In this document: positions 7,225-17,537 of the stretch, piece after piece
Position numbering within the stretch: position 1 is the stretch's first letter
Layout: each line of letters begins with the position of its first letter
NCBI RefSeq assembly: GCF_030052815.1
Contig: NC_079495.1
Coordinates: 48,895,043 to 48,959,042 of the forward strand
DNA: 64,000 nt
From: Hevea brasiliensis
Lineage: Eukaryota > Streptophyta > Magnoliopsida > Malpighiales > Euphorbiaceae
Direction: 5' to 3'
Position numbers and translations under genes: made by a program
Notes under the pieces: generated by a model
What the model saw: only the letters and a program-made list of their open reading frames with translations
Told to the model about the DNA's origin: nothing
Database searches by the model: none

Positions 7225-10200
7225 TTGGGCCACAGTGTAGTGGTGAACAAAGTATACAAGGGTTGCCCGTTAAGGATTCAGGGGTATGAATTCTTGGCAG
7301 ACCTGATTGAGTTGCCCTTCCACGAGTTTGACGTGATTTTGGGAATGGACTGGTTGTCACGTCATCAGGCAATAGTTGATTGCAAATTGAAGAGAATTTC
7401 TCTGAAAACTTCTGAGGGTAATGAGATCACAATTGTGGGGGAAAGGACGGATTTTCTGTCCAATGTTATCTCAGCCACAGTTGCAAGAAGAATGATGAGA
7501 AAAGGCTGTGATGCCTACCTAGCACATGTGGTGGATACTAGGCAGGCTAAGCCAAACCTGAGTGATATACCCACAGTAAGAGACTTCCCAGAGGTGTTTC
7601 CTGAAGAATTGCCCGGTTTGCCACCAGAAAGGGAAGTTGAATTTGCTATTGAGACACTGCCGGGTACAGCACCCATTTCTATTACTCCTTATAGGATGGC
7701 ACCCACTGAATTTAGGGAGTTGAAAACTCAGTTGCAAGAGTTGCTTGATAAGGGGTTCATACGCCTCAGTGTGTCACCATGGGGAGCTCCAGTGCTGTTT
7801 GCGAAAAAGAAGGATGGGACTTTGAAGCTTTGCATTGATTACCGGCAGTTGAATAAAGTGACTGTGAAGAACAAATATCCGTTGCCTAGAATTGATGATC
7901 TGTTTGATCAGTTGAAGGGAGCAGGAGTATTTTCTAAGATTGATCTCAGATCAGGGTATCATCAGTTGAGGGTGAAGGATGTAGATGTGCCCAAGACTGC
8001 ATTCAGGACCCGGTATGGGCATTATGAATTTCTGGTGATGCCCTTTGGCCTAACAAATGCACCAGCAACATTCATGGACCTTATGAACCGTATCTTTCAT
8101 CCATACCTAGATCGGTTCGTAGTGGTCTTTATTGATGATATTCTGGTGTATTCTAAGACTAGTGAAGAACATGATGAGCATTTGAGGATTGTTCTGCAAA
8201 CCCTGAGAGAAAAGGAGCTGTATGCTAAGTTGTCCAAGTGTGACTTTTGGTTAAATGAGATTACATTCCTTGGACACATAGTGTCAGCCGATGGGATTAG
8301 GGTGGATCCTAAGAAAATAGAAGCAGTGATGGAATGGAAGCCTCCCAGGAATACAACTGAGGTCAGAAGCTTCTTGGGGCTAGCTGGGTATTACAGAAGA
8401 TTTGTGAAGGGATTTTCCCTAATAGCTGCTCCAATAACCAAGTTGTTACACAAGAATGTCAGATTTGACTGGAATGACAAGTGTCAGACCAGTTTTGAGA
8501 AGTTGAAGGCTATGTTGACAGAGGCACCAGTGTTAACACAGCCAGTGTCAGGAAAAGACTTCGTGGTCTACAGTGATGCCTCTCATAATGGGCTAGGGTG
8601 TGTATTGATGCAAGAGGGAAAGGTGGTCGCTTATGCTTCCAGGCAGCTAAGGCCACATGAACAGAATTACCCTACCCATGATCTAGAGCTTGCAGCAATT
8701 ATCTTCGCACTGAAGATATGGAGGCATTACTTGTATGGCGAAAAGTGCTACATTTACACAGACCACAAAAGTCTGAAATATTTGCTAACTCAGAAGGAGC
8801 TCAACCTTAGACAGAGGCGATGGATTGAGTTCCTGAAGGACTATGATTGTGTAATTGACTACCATCCTGGGAAGGCAAATGTAGTTGCTGATGCTTTGAG
8901 CAGAAAATCCATGACAGCTTTGAGGTCATTGAATGCCCGTCTAACTTTGGTTCGAGATGGAGCTATTTTGGCTGAGTTGCAAGTGAGGCCAAACCTGTTA
9001 CAGCAGATTTTAGATGGGCAGAAGGTAGATGAGAAGCTAATGGCTATTATGAGCAAAATCTCAGAGGGAAAAGCAACTGATTATGAGGTGAAAGCAGATG
9101 GGTGTCTGTGTTACAAAGGAAGACTGTGTGTACCCGATGATGGGGAATTGAAGGCCAGTATTCTAAAAGAGGCACACACCAGTGTATATGTTATGCACCC
9201 AGGGAGTACAAAGATGTATCATGATCTGAAGCTTCAGTATTGGTGGCCTTGTATGAAGAAAGACATAGCTGACTATGTGACTAAGTGCTTGACATGTCAG
9301 CAAGTCAAGGCAGAACATCAAGTTCCATCAGGTTTGCTACAGCCTATACGCATACCTGAATGGAAATGGGATCGGATCACCATGGATTTTGTAAGTGGTC
9401 TACCTCTCACCCAGAAGAAACATGATGCAGCATGGGTGATAGTTGATAGATTGACGGTCGAGACACTTTTGCCAGTTAGGACTGACTACTCACTGGAGAA
9501 GTTAGCAGAATTGTATATCAGTGAGATAGTTAGACTGCATGGAATTCCACTTTCCATCATATCTGATCGAGACCCAAGGTTCACATCGAGATTTTGGAAA
9601 AAGTTGCATGAATCCTTGGGTACACAACTCCACTTCAGCACAGCTTTCCATCCTCAGACGGATGGGCAATCAGAAAGAGTAATCCAGGTCCTTGAGGATA
9701 TGCTGAGGAGTTGTGTCATTGAGTTTGAGGGAAGTTGGGATAGATACCTCCCACTGGCAGAATTTGCATACAACAATAGCTACCAAGCTAGCATCCAAAT
9801 GGCCCCATATGAAGCACTGTATGGGAGAAAATGTAGAACTCCAGTGTGCTGGACTGAATTGGGCGAAGACAAACTAATAGGGCCAGACCTGGTGAAACAG
9901 GCTGAGGAGAAGGTAAAATTAATCAAATCCAACTTGAAGGTTGCCTCAGACAGACAGAAATCCTATGCCGACCTGAAGAGAAAAGAAATAGAATACACAG
10001 TTGGCGACAAAGTGTTCCTCAAGGTGTCACCGTGGAAGAAGGTATTGAGGTTTGGAAGGAAAGGTAAGTTAAGCCCTAGGTTCATTGGCCCATATGAAGT
10101 CATTGAACGTGTGGGTCCAGTGGCCTATAGGCTAGCTTTACCTCCAGAGCTGGACAAGATCCACAATGTATTTCACGTATCTATGCTCAGAAGATACCGC

Positions 10201-10449
10201 TCAGATCCTTCACATGTCATCTCCAGGGAAGAAATTGAAATACAACCGGATTTGACGTATGAAGAAGAACCTCTACGGATCCTGGCTCGGGAAGTGAAAG
10301 AGTTGAGGAACAAACAGATTCCACTGGTGAAAGTGCTTTGGAGGCACCACAACACCGAGGAGGCAACTTGGGAAAGTGAAGAGACGATGAGGCAACAGTT
10401 CCCTCAACTGTTTGCATCAGGTAAATTTCGAGGACGAAATTTAAATTAG
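7225..10449 (+). CDS. pol: E1 Pol: reverse transcriptase, RNase H, integrase, chromodomain
   Basis: Open from 7174 to the TAG at 10447-10449; residues are counted from the first Met (7225), which is not a natural start. Residues 1-60 are the protease C-terminus, including the I-L-G-M-D-W-L motif. Reverse transcriptase spans about 130-410, with polymerase core F-I-D-D at 302-305. RNase H is about 440-560 with Asp451. The integrase zinc-binding residues are H651, H658, C688 and C691, and its catalytic triad D721, D781, E817 has exact D-35-E spacing. A chromodomain occupies about 1015-1063 and in this lineage is thought to direct integration to heterochromatin. All key catalytic residues checked are present. 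The stretch after V-D-R-L-T (about 737-745) looks altered compared with my memory of the family. The upstream lesions mean this would not be made as Gag-Pol. Confidence 0.95.
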   Translation: MGHSVVVNKVYKGCPLRIQGYEFLADLIELPFHEFDVILGMDWLSRHQAIVDCKLKRISLKTSEGNEITIVGERTDFLSNVISATVARRMMRKGCDAYLAHVVDTRQAKPNLSDIPTVRDFPEVFPEELPGLPPEREVEFAIETLPGTAPISITPYRMAPTEFRELKTQLQELLDKGFIRLSVSPWGAPVLFAKKKDGTLKLCIDYRQLNKVTVKNKYPLPRIDDLFDQLKGAGVFSKIDLRSGYHQLRVKDVDVPKTAFRTRYGHYEFLVMPFGLTNAPATFMDLMNRIFHPYLDRFVVVFIDDILVYSKTSEEHDEHLRIVLQTLREKELYAKLSKCDFWLNEITFLGHIVSADGIRVDPKKIEAVMEWKPPRNTTEVRSFLGLAGYYRRFVKGFSLIAAPITKLLHKNVRFDWNDKCQTSFEKLKAMLTEAPVLTQPVSGKDFVVYSDASHNGLGCVLMQEGKVVAYASRQLRPHEQNYPTHDLELAAIIFALKIWRHYLYGEKCYIYTDHKSLKYLLTQKELNLRQRRWIEFLKDYDCVIDYHPGKANVVADALSRKSMTALRSLNARLTLVRDGAILAELQVRPNLLQQILDGQKVDEKLMAIMSKISEGKATDYEVKADGCLCYKGRLCVPDDGELKASILKEAHTSVYVMHPGSTKMYHDLKLQYWWPCMKKDIADYVTKCLTCQQVKAEHQVPSGLLQPIRIPEWKWDRITMDFVSGLPLTQKKHDAAWVIVDRLTVETLLPVRTDYSLEKLAELYISEIVRLHGIPLSIISDRDPRFTSRFWKKLHESLGTQLHFSTAFHPQTDGQSERVIQVLEDMLRSCVIEFEGSWDRYLPLAEFAYNNSYQASIQMAPYEALYGRKCRTPVCWTELGEDKLIGPDLVKQAEEKVKLIKSNLKVASDRQKSYADLKRKEIEYTVGDKVFLKVSPWKKVLRFGRKGKLSPRFIGPYEVIERVGPVAYRLALPPELDKIHNVFHVSMLRRYRSDPSHVISREEIEIQPDLTYEEEPLRILAREVKELRNKQIPLVKVLWRHHNTEEATWESEETMRQQFPQLFASGKFRGRNLN

Positions 10450-10459
10450 AGGGGAAGAG
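10448..10459 (+). promoter_or_regulatory. E1 polypurine tract
   Basis: AGAGGGGAAGAG directly before the 3' LTR at 10461; it primes plus-strand DNA. It follows the conserved AAATTTCGAGGACGAAATTT segment, itself an imperfect inverted repeat at the end of pol. Confidence 0.9.
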
Positions 10460-10460
10460 T

Positions 10461-13400
10461 TGTAACACCCTCCCGGTAACTACTCCGTACATCCTGCTGT
10501 TCCGATGACCAGTGTCGGTCCGGACAGCTAGAATGTCCGGAAAAATATTTAAACTAAAGTGAGGGACCATAATTAACTCAAATATTAATAAGAAAAATTT
10601 GGTAAAAATTTTAGAAATAAAATACAACCAAGTTAAACGAGCCGGTGCCCTAGCGATGGGTAACCAGAGGGAAGTTGCGGTTCTCGCAACGAGGAGCCCT
10701 AGACCCGGGGAAAAATTCATAAAATAATTTTTGGGACTCCAGAGAAGGGTCATTGAGGTTCCTATGGCATTAGAATGCCAAGAAAATATTTAGAAAAAAT
10801 TTTCAATCGGTATAAACAATTTTGACCCGTTAAGCCAAACGGAGGGCATTTTGGTCATTTTGCCTTCAGAGGTGATTTTTGGCCGACCTGTCCAATTAAG
10901 TAAATAATTAATATGGCATAAAATATGAATAAACATTACTAAAAATTAAATTGAAATTGAGTAGAGAAGAAAAGAAAAGAAAATGAGAATAAATGTCAAT
11001 TTTGACATCATATGATGTCATTTAAAGGAATTCCCACCAATCACATTAAAGCATAACTTAAGTAAGTGATAAAAGAAGACAAAAAACACCAAAAAAAGGA
11101 AAAAAAAACAATCTATTTCTTCCCCAAATGAAGGAGCAGCCGTTTCCCTCTTTTCCCATAGCCAAACCTCCATTGATTTTCAATCCAAAGCTCAAATTCC
11201 CTCTTCATTTCACCCTAAAACCCTAGAGACCTTTCACTAAAATTTGTCCTTGCACCTTGCAAAACCTCTTGGCAGCCAAGAAGAAGAAAGAAAGTGAAGT
11301 TTGGGGCTTGGAAAAATCTGCCTACAAGAGGTTAGTGCACATACACACCTAAAGCTCTTTATTTCTATGTTGAGGGACTTAAAATAAGTAAGAATTTGTA
11401 ACTAAAATGAGTAAAAACTATGTGTGTGTATGGCATCAATTTCGGCTGCCCTAAGGAAGGAACAAAGGTGGAGTGTTTGTGATGGTTTTAATGGACTTAG
11501 AATGAATTAAAGATTATGCTTAAGGTGTATATACACATATATAATGAATGAAAGTGCTTAACTAGGTATATGGGTGAATTGAAATAGAAACTAGGGTTTT
11601 GAAAAGTGAAAATTTGACTTGGCTTAGGAAATTGTTAGAGAACATTTTAATGGTCAATTAGTGACCATTTTAGGTAAGTTGACCACAATTTGGACTGAAA
11701 TATAGCATGGCCAAGTGAATGTGTAGGCTGCCTAAGGATAGCAGCAGAGTGACTGAAATTTCAGTCCACTTACACAGCCATAACTTTGGTTGTGTAGGTC
11801 CAATTGGTGTTTGTCCAATTGGACATGAAACTAGGCTTATAATGGCACATTTTTACAGAAGAAACCATGCCCAAAAGACCAAATCAAGAGGACCAAAAGT
11901 TGGCCCCAATCCGGATACCCTGCAACAGCACCTGCAGAATTGACCAAATGAACAGTAATTGTTCATTTGGCCATAAATCACTGTAGATATGGTCAATTGA
12001 CCTGAAATTTTTACAGCAACAAGTTAAGACATAGACAAACAACTTTTATGAAGGAACCTACCCCAAATTATGGCCAGAACCCATCCAACAAAGTGATTTC
12101 AGTTACTGTTCATGTTACTGTAGATATGGTAATTTCTGCAGAATGGAAATCAGGCCAGCTATGGTTTTTGGACCATATCTGGAGCTACAAAACTCCAAAT
12201 GGAGTGATTCAAAAAATGAAATTCAACTAGACAAAATAAGGAACAACTTTCATGTTTTCCATTTCTTCAAATTCCCACTGCAACAGTGTCCAATGGAACA
12301 GTAAAATTGAGTTACAAAAACTGAAAATTCTGCTTCCCTTGGTTTAAACTTTGAAATGGTATAAATGCTTAATGCCAACAAGTTTTGAATGCCAAATGTG
12401 GTATATTGGGAGTGCCAAAGTCAATGTACATATTTTCTATCCAAAAGTCAACATTTTTGTTGACCAATGAGGTGAATAGTGACACCAAAAACTTGAAATT
12501 CACAAATTGAAGAATTTAAAAGTTTCAAATGACCTAGTATACCTAACAAGATTGGTTTGGATAGTTTGGCATGCCAATAGGGTTCAGTTAGCAGTACTGC
12601 ACATGGCAATATGCCATTCTGTGATTTTATGGTTTTTAGCCATTCTGACCTTGTATTGAGATTTGGCCTTGTGCCTGATATCATTTACAGCTTGTTAGCT
12701 GTTCTGTTGCACACCGGGAGATGCATATGTGACCGATGGTGTGACGGCCTGAGGTACTTGATACCCAGTGCCAGTTTACCGTTTATCCAGTCCAGTCATC
12801 TAGTGTAGGTTACTTGGGCAACCAAATGAATTAAAGTGGACAAAGTTAGTAATATACAAATTCAAAACAAAGGAAACATATACATTCACTACATATCTAT
12901 TTTCTTGCTATTTCTTTTATTTTATTATTGCACCACTAAGCATTATTGCTTAGCGCGTTGCTTTTGCCACGCGTAGGTTCTGGAGATACAGATCGTGAGC
13001 CCAGTAGACCGCAGACTGGGTGAGTTCATCTTGCAGCTCTGCACAGTGTCCGTGTCACCTCACTATCTGCAGTGCATTGGTAGGGCACTAGGTGTCATTT
13101 TGTCATTTTGTAATTAAATTTTTATTTTCTCATATGTATTTGGATTTATGTAATGTATTTTGAGGTTCATGTAAATAATAAAGATTTATGGTTATGTATG
13201 GAAGTAATTTGAGTATTTAATTGTTGTTTATATATGAGAACCCTGAGAAATGATGATTGAGAACTGAAACTGAACAATGTGAGATTTTGATATTGAGACT
13301 CTGTTGATGAATTGAAGTTGGGATTGTTTGGAAAATTATTTGGAAGTGTTTTAACAGGTTCCGAAGAACTGTTTTCTCCATTTTTAGCCGGTACTCCGCC

Positions 13401-13586
13401 GGATTTTCTTTAAAATTTTCAGAACCTCAAATAAATTATGATTTCAATAAATGACTTAAATGAGTTATCTTTCACAAATTATATTCAAAAGCATGATATA
13501 AATTTATTAAGGTATATTAGAGTGTGCCGGTACACCATGTGGCATTACTTACTCGGGTATACTGTACACAGGTAAGGGGTGTCACA
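10461..13586 (+). repeat. E1 3' LTR (3126 bp)
   Basis: Near-identical to 2584-5693 and the better preserved copy. The palindrome at 11003-11020 is perfect, the donor-like GT is at 11331, TTGGCATGCCAA at 12566-12577, GCAGTACTGC at 12591-12600, stem-loops at 12936-12973, and the end GTGTCACA at 13579-13586. Confidence 0.96.
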
Positions 13587-13591
13587 ATAAG
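13587..13591. repeat. Target-site duplication of E1, right copy (ATAAG)
   Basis: Identical to 2579-2583. Confidence 0.95.
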
Positions 13592-13810
13592 GCCAACGAG
13601 CAGGCATAAATCCAGAAATCATATCAGGCACAATGGCCAACAGGCAGGCATAAAGCCAGTAGAACAATTATATTAGACATATTTTATCGATCAATGATTA
13701 TTCATGTAAAAATCATATCAGTGCATTCTCAGTCTTTTAAAATCATATCAATGTGAAGCAACCTATAACAGTATATAAAGATTGGATACATGGGAATATT
13801 CTATCCTGTA
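13592..13810 (-). repeat. E3 left LTR, piece 2
   Basis: Continues piece 1 after E1 and matches about 18615-18841 of the E3 right LTR, including the reiterated CAGGCATAAAGCC-like units. It stops at the TGTTAG start of the Copia-like LTR. Confidence 0.88.
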
Positions 13811-15895
13811 TGTTAGTAGTATGCCCTAGAGCATATCATTTAGTATGTATCTTGTATATATTTTATTAATAAAAGGCATTTTCACTTTTCCGTTTACATA
13901 ATATATTTATGTGTAATAGAAAAGGTCCATTGATATTTTGTTAGAAATATTATTCTTAAGTTGTTAAGAATATGAGTGACAATATTTCTAGCACAAAGTA
14001 TCATAAACAGGTTCACAATCGAGGATACTTCATAATAAGGACATGACTTATCCAGAAAGATTGTATTCATGTTTGTTCCCAAGTTATTTATATGAGATAT
14101 AAATAAGATGGAATGGTGAGTCTCATGCCATATAACAAACATGATAGGCACTTATAAATGATAAGTAGGTCAACCGGTGACACTTATGACAAGCACATGG
14201 AGTTTACTCTTGTCAATGTTTTGTCATAAATCATATTAGTGCATATAATCTTTAGACCTGAGATAGCACGGTTATCTTGTATATAGGTAGTTTGAGTTTG
14301 ATACTGCTTTCATACTTGTACTATGTATGGGTATATGGGCATGTGTTGGCTCTTACTAGTTATATATGGAGATAGGTGTTGATCAAGATGGAATCTTCCT
14401 CTAAGTAAATAGAGATAAAATCCTATGTTCATTTAATTGTTCTTGATGTTTCAAGTTCCTAGCCAGACAGATAGATTTATTCGAAAAGAGTTTGATGAGA
14501 AAATCTTTTAATCCAGAACTGGAATTAAAAGAGAACATAAAATACATAGCAAATGGAGTTTGACATAAACCATGACTCAAATTGAGTTGGGATTTTGTAA
14601 CAGAGAGATTCTAGTGCATGGTAACATATGATTATAGGTTCATTTAAGGTAAACCTTATTACTAATTGGGTGGCCATGGCATGCTATGCTAGGTGTTAAC
14701 CATGGTCTATGAGGTTCATAAAATGATTTAGAGAAATCATTTATGGTAAGAAAGAGTTCTAATGATATTAAGAGTTGATATCATGTCTCATTGCCAATTA
14801 GTGATGAGCCTAGTAAGTCACACACATACACAAGTTATCACCTAATTAAATATGATTTAATTAATTAATTAAAGAGTTTAATTGATTAATTAAATAGATT
14901 TGGTTTGCAATTAAATTGCAAAGTCCCTAGCATGACTTGAAACCAAATCTAGATTATTGGATGTGTAGTATAAATTAAATTTATATTTAAAGTGTTTAAA
15001 TATGAATTTAATTGATGAGAAATTAATTAATAGAGATTAATTAATTAATTTATATTTGATATAAATTAATTAGAAGAAGAAAATAATTATTTTGGGTTAA
15101 GAACTCAAAATTAAGACACAGGGCATTTTGGTCATTTCACAGTGTGACACGTGGCACCATGAGATGGTGACACATGGGATTACACATAAGCTTGCCAAAT
15201 GTTTTTTAATCATGTAAGATGATTAAAATCAAGATTAAATGTAGGTTTGACACTTGGCACAATGTGATTGGGTCACTTAAACCTAGAGCTAATCAAAGGG
15301 TGACATGTGGCAAGGGTTTAATGTGTTAACCTAGCTATTTAAGTGTGGTTATGAAAAGAAAACATAACCAGCAGCCTCTCCTCTCAATTGTCACGCCACT
15401 TTGAGCCTCTCCAACTATTTCTCTTCATCTCTCATCAATTCAAAGAGATTAGCCATCAATCTCTTGAATTAAGAACACTAGAAATTGTTTCTAGTGTCCT
15501 GTTTACATCTCTAATCTCTTAAAAGGCAGAACTTGAATTTCTAATTAATAGAAAAGGCTTTAGAAGCTGTTCAAGGGCTGCCATAGGTGTTCTTGGTGTG
15601 GACAAGCTAGAGGGACAACATCTGAAGACAAATCTCAAAGGCGCAGACACGCTGCAGCACATCAAGAGGTTAGTGTAATCGTTCTTGATTTAATCTAGGG
15701 TTCTAAAATTAATGTGATTAATTTTAAAATTTTAAATGGCAAATACAGATCCAAAAACATATTAAAAGAGTTTTAATATGTTGTTTATCATTGAAATCAA
15801 ATAGATAAAAATAAATCTTGCATGGTGCATGTGACCCTAGGTGAAAATTTTTGAATTCAATGGTATAATCTTGTGTTTTTCGCGCCTGCCCTTCA
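13811..15895 (+). repeat. Angela-like Ty1/Copia 5' LTR (~2.1 kb)
   Basis: Starts TGTTAGTAGTATGCCCTAGA, close to the TGTTGGAAATATGCCCTAGA start I recall for Angela/BARE elements, and ends in TTCA just before a tRNA-Met primer site. It is AT-rich with TTAATTAA-rich stretches near 14850-15070. It contains the GGGCATTTTGGTCATTT block (15121-15137), four GACAC-TGGCA-type motifs, a TATA-like TATTTAAG (15336-15343) and AAGAG|GTTAGTG at 15664-15675, all features also seen in, or resembling, the surrounding Gypsy LTRs. No second copy of this LTR is present, so the element is incomplete. Confidence 0.75.
15146..15343 (+). promoter_or_regulatory. Copia-like LTR promoter with reiterated G-box-like motifs
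   Basis: GACACGTGGCA (15146-15156, a full G-box/ABRE-type CACGTGGC core), GACACATGGGA (15169-15179), GACACTTGGCA (15249-15259) and GACATGTGGCA (15302-15312) are variants of one 11-mer. They are followed 24 bases later by TATTTAAG (15336-15343). The arrangement looks like a U3 enhancer-plus-TATA promoter; binding by bZIP factors is inferred. Confidence 0.5.
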
Positions 15896-16913
15896 ATTGG
15901 TATCAGAGCCACTATATTTGCCATTTAGATTGTTGATTATATAATTTAATTGTGTGTTTGATCATGAGATCAAGAGATTCATTGCTGGTTGGATCATGAG
16001 ATGTGGCGTTACACATGGTGAAGCCACCATTGGTGGCGGCAACAATGGTTCCATGGGTGGTTCAAGGTTTGGCTTTTAATTCTGCAATTGTTGTATGATC
16101 TAAGGCCTATTCTTTGACTAATTAAAGTGTTTAATTAGTTGTTTTAATCACACAATTAAATTATAATTCAAATCAGAATTTTAAAAATGGTTGGAATGTG
16201 ATTCAAATCTGAATTTTAAAGGTTGTTTGAATGTGATTCAAATCTGAATTTTTAAAGTTGTTTGAATCATATTTAAATCTGATTTTTAAAATTGATTCAA
16301 TAAAATTCAGATCTGATTTTTAAAAATATTTGAATGTGATTCAAATCTGATTTTTAAAAATGTTTGAATGTGATTCAAATCTGAATTTTTGAAGTTGTTT
16401 GAATGTGATTCAAATCTGAATTTTTAAATTTGTTTGAATGAGATTCAAATCTGAATTTTTAAATTTATTTGAATCATATTCAAATCTGGATTTTTAAGTT
16501 GAATATGAGATATTCAATTTAATTTAAGTATGTATGTTTTATTTAATTGTTAAATAGTGATATGCATGATGGATGATCATGGACTATAAAAGACCAATGT
16601 GATTGGATTTATTTCTTTTATGTTTCTTTGGGATTGTAAATTAATTAATTAATTTTAATTTATTTTGGGCATGTATTATTAAGTTTGTAATAATATTTTG
16701 GGTTGTAATTTCATTTATTTAAGTTCTTGTAAATTCGCCTTGGTATGTCAAGGATTACTATGTAATATTGGATTGCAAGAAGTTCAAGGAGGTCAAGAGC
16801 ATTGGTGGGACCAGTGGGAGGAATTCAATATCAAGTGTTGATTATGTACTCCTTCAGCAACTCTTGTAAAATGAATGAATGAAATGCACCTAGGAATGCC
16901 CTGATTCAATTTT
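15896..16913 (+). mobile_element. Internal region of the truncated Copia-like element, non-coding
   Basis: The primer-binding site TGGTATCAGAGC (15898-15909) is followed by about 1 kb with no Copia gag, integrase or reverse transcriptase. It includes a 35-bp tandem repeat (16158-16500). At 16914 it passes directly into E3 LTR sequence without a 3' LTR or TSD. The element was either a non-autonomous LARD-like form or was cut by a deletion that also removed about 3.2 kb of E3 LTR. Confidence 0.65.
16158..16500 (+). repeat. 35-bp AT-rich tandem repeat, about ten degenerate copies
   Basis: The unit contains ATTCAAATCTGAATTT followed by a TTGTTTGAATGTG-like segment. Most copies repeat at 34-35 bp. 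The core ATTCAAATCTGAAT is a near-palindrome. It lies in the internal region of the Copia-like fragment. Confidence 0.85.
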
Positions 16914-17055
16914 TGTGTATTTTCTTATCATGTATTTCATCATTTTATGTCTCTCACTATCATTTAAGTGTATTTTCAGACATCTTGGCTATCCAGACAG
17001 ATATTAGTCGTCAGAATAGTAGAATGTACGGACTACCTACGATGAGGGTGTTACA
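16914..17055 (-). repeat. E3 left LTR, piece 3 (terminal 142 bp)
   Basis: Matches 35495-35634 of the E3 right LTR and ends GGTGTTACA, the minus-strand LTR start. The intervening LTR sequence is missing. Confidence 0.85.
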
Positions 17056-17537
17056 ATTCTTCCACTCTAAATAAAATTTCATCCTCAAAATTTACTCGGT
17101 GTAAATAATTGAGGAACCACTATCTCCTTTTCTTTTCGCTTTTTCATGTTATAATACTTCACTTTCTCTTTAGTCTGTCATATTAAACCTAGCTCTACAA
17201 TCTTATCCTCATCTCAATTTACTATCGAAAATACGTAGCTCTACACAATAGTTTTAAGTCAGTACTGTAATCTGTAGCTTACAGCACAAACATCAAGAAC
17301 ATTGCGTAGTTACCACGGTATATCCCAATGGATCAAATTTTTCCTATACTTATCCTTTTCGAATCCATGACTTTCTGTGGACCAAGATCCATACCTTAAC
17401 CTAAAATAACCAGAGAAAATAGATTTGCATTAGTGTCACCTCGACTCTATTTAAAGGCCTATGCATGTGATGCAAACTATTTCTTTCTATCTATCTAGGT
17501 CTAGAATCGCCTAGACCTTTACTCTGATATCACTAAA
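17056..17537 (-). mobile_element. E3 internal region, reduced to 482 bp
   Basis: On the minus strand: a mutated primer site, the complement of ACTCTGATATCA (17521-17532); a leader with the conserved GAGTCGAGGTGACAC (around 17435-17450); a branch-point-like CTAAT (17429-17433); a TTATTTTAG|G acceptor (AG complement at 17401-17402); ATG (17390-17392); a non-coding block shared with E2; and a purine-rich tract next to the LTR (about 17056-17068). gag and pol are absent. Confidence 0.85.

Larger units (their letters stand above)
2584..13586 (+). mobile_element. E1: Ty3/Gypsy Tekay/Del-type chromovirus, two LTRs, coding region broken
   Basis: This is an 11.0-kb LTR retrotransposon with a 5' LTR (2584-5693), initiator tRNA-Met primer-binding site, leader, gag, pol (protease, reverse transcriptase, RNase H, integrase, chromodomain), polypurine tract and 3' LTR (10461-13586), flanked by ATAAG. 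The order RT-RH-IN marks it as Ty3/Gypsy, and the C-terminal chromodomain as a chromovirus. Long LTRs and the polyprotein sequence point to the Tekay/Del lineage. By eye, 3601-4020 and 11481-11900 differ at about 6 of 420 positions (~1.4%), making this the youngest two-LTR element here. It cannot make an uninterrupted Gag-Pol because of one frameshift and two stops between 6949 and 7173. Confidence 0.97.

Noticed and set aside
10217..10753. 178-residue minus-strand frame across the E1 pol end and 3' LTR
   Set aside because: Antisense to the chromodomain region, continuing into LTR; a shadow frame.
13811..16913. Complete Copia element
   Set aside because: No second LTR, no TSD, no polymerase or integrase; only a 5' LTR and about 1 kb of non-coding internal DNA are supported.
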